Below are positions 1 to 7,465 of a DNA stretch of 13,630 bases, one piece after another. Numbering within the stretch: the stretch's first letter is position 1; each line of letters starts with the position of its first letter. The stretch is from a bacterium (GTDB lineage Bacteria; Planctomycetota; JACOTG01; JAUIME01). The translations under genes were made by a program, and so were the position numbers. The notes beneath the pieces are model-generated. The model worked only from the letters and a program-made list of their open reading frames with translations. It did not search any database and was not told where the DNA came from. The stretch covers positions 1-13,630 of the forward strand of contig JAUIME010000055.1 in assembly GCA_030433195.1 (NCBI GenBank), given 5' to 3'.

Positions 1-752
1 GCGACCATCGCCGCGGGCAGCCACTTGTGTGCGGGCATGAGCGCGGCCTTGCCGAGCCCGTAGATGTACAGGAAGAACAGGAATCCGCACAATGCGGGTG
101 CGATGGCGCCGCTTTCGATCGCGCCGCTCATGAAGCCGCCGGCCGTGAACGACGTGGAGTCGAGGACCGCGTCCGGTCCGATCCCGAGCGTGTAGATCCA
201 CACCACCGCGAGAAGTTGGAAGCACACCGACGTGACGATCAAGACACCGAGGTACGTACGCGCCGAGCGTACCGCGTCGGGCGTTCCCTTGTGCGTGACG
301 AGCGGATACGTCGAGAGGGTCAGCGCTTCGTAGAAGATGAACATCGTCGCGGGATTGTCGGCGAACGCGATGCCCATCGAACTCGCGATCGCGAGCGGGA
401 AGCAGAAGTAGAAGCGAGTTTGATGCTTCTCGCTGTTGGCGCGCATGTACCCGATCGAGTAGACCGAGTTCAGCATCCACAGGAACGACGCGACGAGCGC
501 GTAGACCATGCCGAGCGGTTCGAGCTGGAACGCGAGCGGCACGCCTTGCATCACCTCGAACATCACGATGCGAAGCGGTTCGCCGCCCTCGACCGCGAGC
601 GGATACAGCCGCAGGACGAGTCCGAACACGGCCGCCGCGGTGGCGAGCGTCACGCCTTCGCGCAAATTCGGGAAGCGTCCCGTGAGCGCGATGAGCAGCG
701 ACCCGACGAGCGGAATCGCGAGGGTCAGCAACAGCGTCGTCTCGGGCGTCAT
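1..752 (-). CDS. Second MrpD/NuoL-like proton-conducting antiporter subunit, 3' end cut by window
   Basis: The reading frame starts at ATG 752 and runs off the window edge, giving 250 residues. It is a polytopic membrane protein of the proton-antiporter family (NuoL/M/N, MrpA/D). Visible family hallmarks are the TM5-type Glu in IFYEALTLSTYP and the TM7-type Lys in GLGKAALMPAHKWLPAAM; both lie on the proton path in this family. A GGGGGA stretch lies 9 nt upstream of the ATG. The start overlaps the stop of the preceding mrpD by 4 nt (ATGA), so translation is probably coupled. It is a paralogue of that neighbour, not a duplicate, because the sequences differ clearly. The ending, and whether a third such subunit follows, cannot be seen. 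It could equally be labelled MrpA-N-like or MbhH-like; subunit naming within this family is uncertain. Confidence 0.9.
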   Translation of the reverse strand, partial: MTPETTLLLTLAIPLVGSLLIALTGRFPNLREGVTLATAAAVFGLVLRLYPLAVEGGEPLRIVMFEVMQGVPLAFQLEPLGMVYALVASFLWMLNSVYSIGYMRANSEKHQTRFYFCFPLAIASSMGIAFADNPATMFIFYEALTLSTYPLVTHKGTPDAVRSARTYLGVLIVTSVCFQLLAVVWIYTLGIGPDAVLDSTSFTAGGFMSGAIESGAIAPALCGFLFFLYIYGLGKAALMPAHKWLPAAMV

Positions 753-2314
753 GGCGCGATTCCCCCGATGCCGCGAAGGAGCGTCTCGGCCGCGCGATGC
801 GCGACGTGCGACGACGTGTCCGCGTCGATCCCGAACCAAATGCTCGCGGCGATGAGAATGACGGTTGGCACGAGCATCGTCACGGGAGCCTCACGCAGGC
901 GTGATCCCGTGCTGTCGAGAATCACGAGGCGTTCCTCGGCAGCCTTCTGGAAGTAGATGACCTCGACCGCCTTCCAGACGTACATGAGCGCGAGGATCGA
1001 GCCGACGAGGATCACGATCGCGAGGTCGGGTCGTCCGGCTTCGATCGCTCCGCCGACGAGGTACCACTTCGAAACGAATCCCGCCGTGAGCGGCACGCCG
1101 ATGAGCCCGAGTCCGCCGGCCGTGAATGCCGCCATGGTGATCGGCATCTTGCGGCCGAGGCCTCGCAGGTCGTCGAGCGTCACGCCGCCGAGGCGGTAGA
1201 CGACGATCCCGAGCGCGAGGAACATTCCGCCCTTGGTGAGCGCGTGATTGAACAAGTGGATGATCGCACCCGCGAGTCCGTCGGGATTCGCGATCGCGAC
1301 GCCGAGCGCGATGTAGCCGATCTGCGCGAGGCTCGAGAACGCGAGCATCTTCTTGAGGTTCTGCTGGCGCATGGCGAGCCACGAACCGACGAGGATCGCG
1401 AGCGACGCCGCGATGATGATGACCTGATCGCTCGAGATCGCGTCGCCGAACGCGAAGTCCGTCCCCATGATCGTGTAGAGGAATCGGATCGCGATGTAGG
1501 CGCCGACCTTCGTGGCCGTCGCGGCGAGGAGCGCCGAAACGGCCGAGGGCGAGTACGTGTAGGCGTTCGGCAACCAGCCGTGCAGTGGGAACAGCGCGAG
1601 CTTCAAGAACAGGCCGATCATGAGGAAGCCGAAGCCCGTCACGGTCGCGCGCTTGTACTGCGGTTCGCCGGTCTCCCAGGTCGCGTAGATCTCGCGCAGC
1701 CGCATCGCCATGTCTTCCATGTTGAGCGTGCCCGTGATCGAGTACAGGAACCCGATCCCGACCAGGATGAAGCTCGCGCCGATCGTGCCGAGCACGAGGT
1801 AGTTCATGCTGGCCGTGAGCGCGCGTCGTTCGCGGAACTTGCCCATGGCGATGAGCACGTAGGTCGCGAGCGACGAGATCTCGAGCAGCACATAGAGATT
1901 GAACGCATCGCCCGTGATCGTGATGCCGAGAAGTCCCGTGAGGCAGAACAGCCAGATGCCCCAGAAGGCCGGCAGGCGATCGGCAGGGATCTCGCTCTGG
2001 ATGCTCGGCCGCGCGTAGAGCGTCACGACGGCCGCGATGATCGCGATGATGAGGAGCACCGACGCGTTCAACGAATCGACGACGAACGCGATCCCGAACG
2101 GTGCGGGCCAGTTGCTCATGAAGTATTCGACACGTCCCGTCGGGGCGGCGAGCACTCGATCGAGCAGCATCGCGCACAGGCCGAACACCGCCGCCGTCGC
2201 GAACATCGCGATCGCCCAGCCGAGCGTTCGGCGGCCGAACAGCGCGGAGAGGATCCCGCCGACGAGCGGCACGATGATCACCAGCGCGGGCAGATGTTGT
2301 TCGATGAAGGACAC
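749..2314 (-). CDS. mrpD: Na+/H+ antiporter subunit D (MrpD/MnhD), proton-conducting membrane subunit
   Basis: This 521-residue polytopic protein has the usual length for MrpD (about 490-520). It would form a proton-translocating half channel of the Mrp complex in the cytoplasmic membrane. Family charged residues are present: Glu145 in NLYVLLEISSLATYV, Lys238 in GLFLKLALFPLHGWLP, Lys269 in ATATKVGAY, Lys361 in HALTKGGMF and Lys416 in GFVSKWYLV. The start codon is GTG at 2314, with only a weak GAGAG about 12 nt upstream, and lies 18 nt after the mrpC stop. The stop overlaps the start of the next antiporter gene by 4 nt. Its place after mrpC matches the standard B-C-D order. The family assignment is firm. 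The transported ion (Na+, K+ or Li+) cannot be read from the sequence. Confidence 0.95.
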   Translation of the reverse strand: MSFIEQHLPALVIIVPLVGGILSALFGRRTLGWAIAMFATAAVFGLCAMLLDRVLAAPTGRVEYFMSNWPAPFGIAFVVDSLNASVLLIIAIIAAVVTLYARPSIQSEIPADRLPAFWGIWLFCLTGLLGITITGDAFNLYVLLEISSLATYVLIAMGKFRERRALTASMNYLVLGTIGASFILVGIGFLYSITGTLNMEDMAMRLREIYATWETGEPQYKRATVTGFGFLMIGLFLKLALFPLHGWLPNAYTYSPSAVSALLAATATKVGAYIAIRFLYTIMGTDFAFGDAISSDQVIIIAASLAILVGSWLAMRQQNLKKMLAFSSLAQIGYIALGVAIANPDGLAGAIIHLFNHALTKGGMFLALGIVVYRLGGVTLDDLRGLGRKMPITMAAFTAGGLGLIGVPLTAGFVSKWYLVGGAIEAGRPDLAIVILVGSILALMYVWKAVEVIYFQKAAEERLVILDSTGSRLREAPVTMLVPTVILIAASIWFGIDADTSSHVAHRAAETLLRGIGGIAP

Positions 2315-2332
2315 GGTGTGGACGGCTCTCGG

Positions 2333-2761
2333 TCAGGCGGGTTTCGGTTGAGTCGGCGCGGATCCGCCGGGCGTGACGAGTACGGTCGAATGCTGTTCGG
2401 CCGCGTCGGGCGCATGCTCGATTTCGCCGATTTCGTCCTCTTCGACGGTGCCATAGGCTTGCTTGATGTTGACGACGAGCGCCATCGCGACGGCGAGCGT
2501 ACTCACCGACACGACGATCGCGGTCAGGATCAGCGCATGCGGCAACGGATTCGAGTAGGTGACACCTTCGCCACCCGCGACAACGACCGGGGCCGTCCCG
2601 CCCGCGAGCTTCCCGAACGTGATGTAGAAGAGGAAGATCCCGGTTTGGAACAGGCTGAGTCCGATCGCCTTCTTGACGAGGTTGGGCTTCGCGATGACCG
2701 CGTAGAAGCCGATCATCATGAGCACGATGGCGATCCAGTAGTTGTAATGACTGAGCAGCAT
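2333..2761 (-). CDS. mrpC: Na+/H+ antiporter subunit C (MrpC/MnhC), NuoK-like
   Basis: The 142-residue product has three predicted membrane helices and the NuoK/MrpC pattern: an N-terminal helix with IGFYAVIAKPNLVKKAIGL, then the conserved NPLPHALILTAIVVS segment leading into the third helix. I chose ATG 2761 because the frame upstream of it encodes only Arg-rich, non-membrane sequence, and because this ATG shares one base with the stop of mrpB (TGATG), a common coupling junction. The last 35-40 residues are an acidic then Pro/Thr-rich cytoplasmic-type tail (VEEDEIGEIE onward) longer than in the compact relatives I know. The protein would sit between MrpB and MrpD in the antiporter and help form the lateral ion path. 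Confidence 0.93.
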   Translation of the reverse strand: MLLSHYNYWIAIVLMMIGFYAVIAKPNLVKKAIGLSLFQTGIFLFYITFGKLAGGTAPVVVAGGEGVTYSNPLPHALILTAIVVSVSTLAVAMALVVNIKQAYGTVEEDEIGEIEHAPDAAEQHSTVLVTPGGSAPTQPKPA

Positions 2762-3261
2762 CAGGAACGGTCTCCGTCCGAGCCTTCGACGCGTCCGCCG
2801 GGCGGGGTGAGCGCGGCGGTCGCCGGAACCGTCCCGTCGTCGGGTCCGGTGCCTTCGGAGATTTCGTTGTAGACGGTGACCATGACCGCAGCGACCGTGA
2901 GGCCGACGCCGTACTCGACGAGCGTCATGCCCCAAGGTTCGGCCGCACCCGGATCACTGGGCAGGATCGCCGTGTGATCGAGGAACGTGTAGCCTCGCAG
3001 CATCGAGTAGATGCCGACGCCGACGTACAGGAGCACGCCGAGCGCCGCGGCTGCATCGGTCGCACGGCGCGGCAGGATCGCGCGCATGCGATCGGCACCC
3101 GCGACGAGCCCGTACAGGATGAACGCCGCGGCGACGATCACGCCGCCTTGGAACCCGCCGCCCGGACCGCCTTCGCCGTGCGTGATGACGTAGAGGCCGA
3201 AGACGAGCATGAACGGAATGTTCCAGCGCGCGATCACGCGCAGGATCATCTGATTCTTCAT
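2761..3261 (-). CDS. mrpB: Na+/H+ antiporter subunit B (MrpB/MnhB domain)
   Basis: The 166-residue membrane protein has the MnhB signature near the N-terminus (HGEGGPGGGFQGGV, about residues 28-41) followed by hydrophobic helices. The short N-terminal helix and the Gly-rich motif are diagnostic of the family. The ATG at 3261 has a GGGAGG ribosome site 6 nt upstream, inside the end of the preceding gene, and overlaps that gene's stop by 4 nt. The C-terminal 30 residues are polar (Asp, Pro and Gly rich), probably an extramembrane tail. It corresponds to MrpB or MbhF and packs against the MrpA-C-like subunit encoded just upstream. Confidence 0.94.
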   Translation of the reverse strand: MKNQMILRVIARWNIPFMLVFGLYVITHGEGGPGGGFQGGVIVAAAFILYGLVAGADRMRAILPRRATDAAAALGVLLYVGVGIYSMLRGYTFLDHTAILPSDPGAAEPWGMTLVEYGVGLTVAAVMVTVYNEISEGTGPDDGTVPATAALTPPGGRVEGSDGDRS

Positions 3262-4055
3262 AGGAGTCCTCCCGATTCCGCGCGGCCGCGACGGCCACGC
3301 AACAGGAGGATGAGCCCGAGTCCGGCCGTGAAGATCACGGCGGTCTCGAACATCGTGTCGTAGGCGCGATACGAGACGATCACGGCCGTCACCATGTTCG
3401 CGACGTGTCCGTGGAAGTAGTCGTCGCGATGATGGTGTCCGCCGCCGTGCGCTTCGTGCCCGTCGTCGCGGAACCCGTCCTCGGTGAGGGCCGGCACGTG
3501 CGCGTGGTCGTCATGCGCATCGTGAGCATGAGGCTCGCTGTGCGAGTCGCCGTGCTCGTCGTGCCCGTGCCCATCGTCGTGCCCGTCGTCATGCTTCTCG
3601 ATGAAGGCGCGCTCGAGCTCGTCGAGCGGAACGGGGTGTGCGGCGTCGCGCTTGGCGATATTCTGTTCGGTGAAGGCTCGTGCGATCGGGTGGCGATGCA
3701 CGGGAGCGTCCGGATCGCCGAAGGACGGCATGTCGACGGTTCCGTAGACGAGCGCGGCTCCGGTCAGCACGACCGCGATGAGCGCCGGCCAGTGGATCGG
3801 CCGCTGCTTCGCCTCGCGATTGCCGGCGAGCACGAGCGCGCCGAGCAGCAAGATCGTCGAGATCCCCGCGCCGACGGCGGCTTCGGTGAACGCGACGTCG
3901 ACCGCGTCCATGTTCACCCAAACGAGCGCCATCAAGAGGCTGTAGATCGCGAGCATCATGACGCTCGCGACGAGGTTGCGCACCGACACGGCCGCCAGCG
4001 CCGTGAGCGCGACGAGGAACAACAGCACGGCATCGATGAGAAGGACTTCAAACAT
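3258..4055 (-). CDS. MbhD/MbhE-like fused antiporter subunit (DUF4040, MrpA C-terminal equivalent) with His-rich insertion
   Basis: This 265-residue membrane protein corresponds to the C-terminal part of MrpA, or to MbhD plus MbhE in one chain. Residues 1-80 carry three helices with the DUF4040/MbhD motif MDAVDVAFTEAAVGAG (49-64). Residues 90-116 begin the MbhE-like part with a helix ending in TVDMPSFGDPDAPVH. Residues 218-253 hold NMVTAVIVSYRAYDTMFET and the last helix, both typical of MbhE. In between, residues 155-217 are an insertion with 18 His plus many Asp and Gly residues. Relatives I know have a short linker here. The insertion may bind divalent metal or act as a pH-sensitive loop, but this is inference. 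The gene overlaps mrpG by 8 nt and mrpB by 4 nt, so it belongs to the operon. Confidence 0.9.
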   Translation of the reverse strand: MFEVLLIDAVLLFLVALTALAAVSVRNLVASVMMLAIYSLLMALVWVNMDAVDVAFTEAAVGAGISTILLLGALVLAGNREAKQRPIHWPALIAVVLTGAALVYGTVDMPSFGDPDAPVHRHPIARAFTEQNIAKRDAAHPVPLDELERAFIEKHDDGHDDGHGHDEHGDSHSEPHAHDAHDDHAHVPALTEDGFRDDGHEAHGGGHHHRDDYFHGHVANMVTAVIVSYRAYDTMFETAVIFTAGLGLILLLRGRRGRAESGGLL

Positions 4056-4428
4056 CCCGCACTCCTTCCGCGATGTCGGTCGTCTCTTCGCCGCCGAGCG
4101 CCGGATCGGACGTGTTGCAGCCCCACGGCTTCAGACCTTCGAGAAACGCCGCTTGCGTGAGCGCGTGCGTGGCCGCGGGCGCCGTCAAGAAGACGAACAA
4201 CACCACGAGCACGAGCTTCGCTCCGACGAAAAAACCGTAGTCGTATTTGAGCGTCTCGGCGAGAAGACCCGTCACGATGAACAGCACGCCGAGCGTGTCG
4301 TTTTTGCCGGCCGGATGCAGCCGAGTGTAGAAATCGGGCATGCGCAACAGGCCGACGGCTCCCGTGAGGGAGAAGAAGCAGCCTACGAGCAGGCAAACGA
4401 TCGTGATGAGGGTCAGGACGAGATCCAT
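4048..4428 (-). CDS. mrpG: Na+/H+ antiporter subunit G (MrpG/MnhG)
   Basis: The 126-residue protein has three membrane helices and the family motif GLLRMPDFYTRLHPAGKNDT (residues 26-45), followed by LTAPAATHAL at the end of helix three (81-90). These are strong MrpG/PhaG hallmarks. The length is normal for the family. The tail, residues 100-126, is polar and acidic. The ATG at 4428 lies 8 nt after the mrpF stop. The gene overlaps the next one by 8 nt. It is a small accessory subunit that helps assemble the antiporter and has no known catalytic residues of its own. Confidence 0.94.
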   Translation of the reverse strand: MDLVLTLITIVCLLVGCFFSLTGAVGLLRMPDFYTRLHPAGKNDTLGVLFIVTGLLAETLKYDYGFFVGAKLVLVVLFVFLTAPAATHALTQAAFLEGLKPWGCNTSDPALGGEETTDIAEGVRDV

Positions 4429-4436
4429 GGACGGCG

Positions 4437-4706
4437 TCAGCTGAGTCTGCGGTACTTGACGAGTTTGAGGATGGCGATGGTCGCCACGAAGTTGAGGATC
4501 GCGTAGAGCAGCGCGATGTCGAGAAACTCGGGGCGTTTCGTGATGAAGCCGAGCAGCGCGACGAAGAGCACGGCTTTGGTGCCCATCGCGTTGGTGGCGA
4601 GAATGCGGTCGTACGTCGTCGGGCCTTGGAACGCGCGCAGGAGCACGAGGAAGATCGAGACGAGGATGGCGGAGCCGGCGATCACGGCAGGGATGTCGGT
4701 TTCCAT
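4437..4706 (-). CDS. mrpF: Na+/H+ antiporter subunit F (MrpF/MnhF)
   Basis: The 89-residue protein has three membrane helices with the MrpF core FQGPTTYDRILATNAMGTK (residues 26-44), including the conserved Asp33 in the YDRILA segment, and a short basic C-terminus. I chose ATG 4706 because the conserved first helix begins directly after it and because it lies 8 nt after the mrpE stop. The frame upstream is open only as low-complexity Arg-rich sequence. The ribosome site is weak, so coupling to mrpE is likely. Small subunits E, F and G occur together in this order in Mrp operons. Confidence 0.93.
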   Translation of the reverse strand: METDIPAVIAGSAILVSIFLVLLRAFQGPTTYDRILATNAMGTKAVLFVALLGFITKRPEFLDIALLYAILNFVATIAILKLVKYRRLS

Positions 4707-4714
4707 CGCGTCGG

Positions 4715-5272
4715 TTACGCTTTCTTCTCGAGTCGGCGCACGCGGTCGTGCATCTGGCGGAGGCTCGGTCCCTTGCCCTTCGTGAGCGCGTGGATGAGGA
4801 TCTCGCGACGTTCTTCGTCGATCATGACACTCACCGTTCCGGGCGTGAGCGTGATCGAGTTTGCGTAGATGACGGTCGCGAGGTCGGTCTCGGTCTCGTA
4901 GGGAATGCGCAAGACTTCGGGCGAGATGTCGAGCTTCGGCGACCAAACGCGCCGCGCCACGTCGAGGTTCGAGGCGAGGATCTGCCCGAGGAGCCAAACG
5001 AGGTACGGGCCTTGGCGGAGCGCGATCCCCGTGAAGTCGCCCTCTTCGTAGAGGAAGCCCACACGTGCGGCGACGAGAGTCGCCAAGGCGCACGAAACGA
5101 GGCCGCAACCGAACAGGTACCGCTGATGTGACTGGCTGAAATCGACCTGTCCGGAGAGCAGCACCCAGAACGCCAGCAGGACGAGGAACAACGTGAGATG
5201 ACGAAGCACCGACGCGACTCCCGGTTGCCGGGCGCGGAAAAGACCACCCGAGCGGAGTATGGCGTCGACCAT
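4715..5272 (-). CDS. mrpE: Na+/H+ antiporter subunit E (MrpE/MnhE), first gene of the operon
   Basis: From ATG 5272 the product has 185 residues. Two helices span roughly residues 24-45 and 53-72. Then comes a cytoplasmic domain with the family hallmark NSITLTPGTVSVMIDEE (138-154). The C-terminus (MHDRVRRLEKK) is charged, as usual. The start is uncertain. ATG 5272 has an AGGGAG almost touching it, which is too close for a good ribosome site. GTG 5209, in frame at residue 22, has GGGAG 8 nt upstream and gives a 164-residue protein starting right before helix one, as is usual for MrpE. A promoter-like pair at 5284-5256 also fits the shorter form. The longer form is given as the outer limit. Confidence 0.9.
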   Translation of the reverse strand: MVDAILRSGGLFRARQPGVASVLRHLTLFLVLLAFWVLLSGQVDFSQSHQRYLFGCGLVSCALATLVAARVGFLYEEGDFTGIALRQGPYLVWLLGQILASNLDVARRVWSPKLDISPEVLRIPYETETDLATVIYANSITLTPGTVSVMIDEERREILIHALTKGKGPSLRQMHDRVRRLEKKA

Positions 5273-5284
5273 TCTCCCTGTCAA
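5256..5284 (-). promoter_or_regulatory. Candidate sigma70-type promoter for the mrp operon
   Basis: On the minus strand a perfect TTGACA (5284-5279) is followed after 17 nt by CATACT (5261-5256), a 4/6 match to TATAAT. Transcription would begin near 5249, inside the long form of mrpE but about 40 nt before the alternative GTG start at 5209, which has its own GGGAG site. The perfect -35 box and ideal spacing are suggestive in GC-rich DNA. No other sign of promoter activity is available. Confidence 0.4.
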
Positions 5285-5538
5285 CAAGAACCGGGGGGAG
5301 TTCCGTCGTCTTCGCGAGTTGCGGGAAGTCACGTCAGGCATGGCGCTTCGGGCGGGTCGGGGGTGGTCGGTGGGGGGCGTTGCGCCGGCGAGCGTGCGTT
5401 GGGGGGATCGCGCGATGGGACGGTGACGCTCGGTCGGCAGACCGGAGGGGGTGGCGAGCATCGAGGCGGATGCGAGGATCCACCACTCCATCCGAAGCGT
5501 ACCCCGGGATTCGCGAGAGTCAAACGACTCGCGACGTT
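5285..5538. other. Intergenic region between mrpE and the repeat-protein gene
   Basis: This stretch of about 250 nt encodes nothing recognisable. The reading frames that cross it are Pro/Arg-rich and compositionally driven. On the plus strand it holds several runs of five or six G, including a four-run cluster at 5350-5377 that fits a G-quadruplex pattern. It also holds a 10-bp palindrome ATCGCGCGAT (5407-5416) and a small hairpin with arms CGGTC/GACCG (5431-5444). It probably contains the upstream control region of the mrp operon. Confidence 0.5.
5511..5533 (-). terminator. Possible hairpin terminator after the repeat-protein gene
   Basis: On the minus strand an inverted repeat starts 5 nt after the stop codon of the upstream gene. 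Its arms are TCGCGAGTC and GACTCTCGCGA around a GTTT loop, with a 2-nt bulge in the second arm. No T-run follows, so it is either a weak or factor-assisted terminator or only an mRNA end-stabilising hairpin. Confidence 0.35.
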
Positions 5539-7410
5539 TCACTCGACTTCGGATCGAATCTCCACGATCGTGACCTGTTGCGGCGCGACCGTCGCCCGTC
5601 GCGCCGGGACGATGCGGTTGCCATCGACCGCGCGAACCCAGTAGTCGCCTTGCGGCAGGTTCTCGAAGCGAACGGTCCCGTCGTCGTCGGCGGGCGTCTT
5701 CTCGTGCGCGATCAGGTAGCGCGTGTCGCCCCAGGAGAGGCGGACTTCGCCTCGAGATTCGAATCCGACCGTCGCCACTTCGATCGAACCGCCGCGATGA
5801 AGCGGTGCGTCGACGATGCGTCGTCCGTCGCTCTGGGGCGTTTCGAACAGACCGAGCGCACAGGGCGCGTACCCGTCGACCGTCACGAGGAGCGCCATGC
5901 GTGCTTGTGAGTAGGGAATCTCGACGACCCACGAACCGGTATCGTCGCGCGCGCAGTCGAGGGTCTGCGGAGGCCCTTGCCAACTTCCGAGCCGCGGGGA
6001 GCTGCGCATTTCGACCGAGCACGCTGCCACGGAAATCGATTCGCTCGTAACGGCATCTCGAAAGACGATCTCGAGGACGGTCGTCGGAAGATCGTCGACG
6101 GTGCCGGTCCGAAGCTCGACGAAGTCGCGCGTTCGAGCTCCCGGATGCGCCGCGACGAAGGAGCGATCGACGTTCGCGGTCACGTGGTAGGTGAGCTCGG
6201 GGTGCAGGAGCGGCAGCTCGAACGAGCCGTCGGCCTGCGTGCTCCCATAGCGGCTCAGCGAGAAGCCGAACGGGGAGTTGATCGGCCACGGATGGAGCGT
6301 ATCGGTCGAGACGCTCGTTGCGTGAATGCTCGCGTGTGGAATCGGTTCGCCGTCGGCGTCGACGAGCATTCCTCGTAACGGATCCGGGGCGACCGTGTGG
6401 AGCGTGACGCTGTTCGAGCCCGTTGCGGGAGCGTCGACCCAAGTCGTGACCGGGTAGAAGTCCTCTCCCGAGTACGCGCCGCAAGCGTAGCGGCCGCCTC
6501 GAGGAACTTCGATGCGAAACGAACCGTCGCTGCCGATGGGGCATCGCAGCTCGTACGATCCGGCGCGCGTGTCGCCGACTCCGACGACCTGGACGGTGCC
6601 TCCCGCAGCGGGTCTTCCGTCGGGATCGAGCACGCGGCCCGCGATCGCGATGCCGAGGATGTCGAGTCGAACAGCGCACCGGCGCTGGCGCATCGGATTG
6701 ACCGGCTTGCGTTGCGAGCGGACTCCGTTGCGTTCCGCCCAAATGTGGCGACCGGCGGTACCGGCGATCGAAAGGCGGAAGCGTCCGTCCGCATTCGTGA
6801 CGGCGGCGGCGCGCTCCCCCTCTTCGAGATCGTGGCGCATGGCGCGCTCGACGTACACCTCGGTGAAGGGCGCCGGCTCGCCGCCGTGGTACACGACACC
6901 CGTGACGACTGCCGGGTGCGGCACGAGCGTTACACTCTGAAACGGCTCGAAGCACGCGAGCGTGACGGGAGTGGCGCTCCATCCACGCTGCTCGATCGTG
7001 AACGTGTATTCGGCCGGAGGGACTAGGAAGCTCGCGCGCCCGGTGGTATTCGTTCGGGCCTCGAATCGCTCGCCGTCGCGATCGGTGGCGACGAGGTCGA
7101 TCGGGAGGTACCCGTGGCCACGATCCCCGAAGTCGACGACGACGCGCACGCTGACGTGCTTCGGTTCGGCGTGCTCGACTGCTCGTGTTGCGTCGGGCTC
7201 GCGGTCGGGTCGAGAGCGTGCTCGAGGATCGGGCGCCGCGTCGACCGGCACCGTCTCACGTTCTCGTGCTTCGGTGCGTTCGTCGTGGTTTTTCGTCCGA
7301 TCGAGCGAAGCGCGGCGGTTCTTCGCGTCGTACATGACGATCCACAGCGTCGCCACGAAGAGCGACAGCACGACAATCGGCAAGACGATGCGGGACCGTT
7401 TCTCGGTCAT
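5539..7410 (-). CDS. Signal-anchored protein of carboxypeptidase-regulatory-like beta-sandwich repeats
   Basis: From ATG 7410 the product has 623 residues. After a short basic N-terminus, residues 8-26 form one hydrophobic segment without a clear cleavage site, so it is probably an N-in anchor with the rest outside the cytoplasm. Residues 30-85 are a charged Arg/Asp/Glu linker. At least three carboxypeptidase-regulatory-like repeats follow: about 168-215 (TGVVYHGGEPAP then TNADGRFRL), 255-305 (IAGRVLDPDGRPAAGG then GSDGSFRI) and 343-400 (LRGMLVDADGEPIPHA then TQADGSFEL). A final one near 575-595 has GTVRFENLPQGDYWVRAV. No catalytic domain is seen, so a structural or binding role at the cell surface is inferred. 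ATG 7422 is an alternative start, but its GGAG touches the ATG; from 7410 the same GGAG is 12 nt upstream. Confidence 0.8.
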   Translation of the reverse strand: MTEKRSRIVLPIVVLSLFVATLWIVMYDAKNRRASLDRTKNHDERTEARERETVPVDAAPDPRARSRPDREPDATRAVEHAEPKHVSVRVVVDFGDRGHGYLPIDLVATDRDGERFEARTNTTGRASFLVPPAEYTFTIEQRGWSATPVTLACFEPFQSVTLVPHPAVVTGVVYHGGEPAPFTEVYVERAMRHDLEEGERAAAVTNADGRFRLSIAGTAGRHIWAERNGVRSQRKPVNPMRQRRCAVRLDILGIAIAGRVLDPDGRPAAGGTVQVVGVGDTRAGSYELRCPIGSDGSFRIEVPRGGRYACGAYSGEDFYPVTTWVDAPATGSNSVTLHTVAPDPLRGMLVDADGEPIPHASIHATSVSTDTLHPWPINSPFGFSLSRYGSTQADGSFELPLLHPELTYHVTANVDRSFVAAHPGARTRDFVELRTGTVDDLPTTVLEIVFRDAVTSESISVAACSVEMRSSPRLGSWQGPPQTLDCARDDTGSWVVEIPYSQARMALLVTVDGYAPCALGLFETPQSDGRRIVDAPLHRGGSIEVATVGFESRGEVRLSWGDTRYLIAHEKTPADDDGTVRFENLPQGDYWVRAVDGNRIVPARRATVAPQQVTIVEIRSEVE

Positions 7411-7465
7411 TGGGCAAGGCATCTCCAAGAAGCGCGCATGCGGCTTCGACGTACCCTCGACCGCG

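Noticed and set aside
1244..2872. Long plus-strand open frame opposite mrpD and mrpC
   Set aside because: The product is almost only Arg, Glu, Asp, His and Gly with no domain. It is the antisense image of GC-rich membrane-protein codons, while the minus strand encodes clear Mrp subunits.
3389..3592. Thr/Met-rich minus-strand frame within the His-rich region
   Set aside because: It is a frame-shifted reading of the same low-complexity His/Asp codons. The intact MbhD/E-like frame continues on both sides.
5273..6982. Long N-terminal extension of the mrpE frame on the minus strand
   Set aside because: The extension is Arg/Ser/Pro-rich and overlaps the repeat-protein gene in another frame. MrpE homologues begin just before the first helix near 5209-5272.
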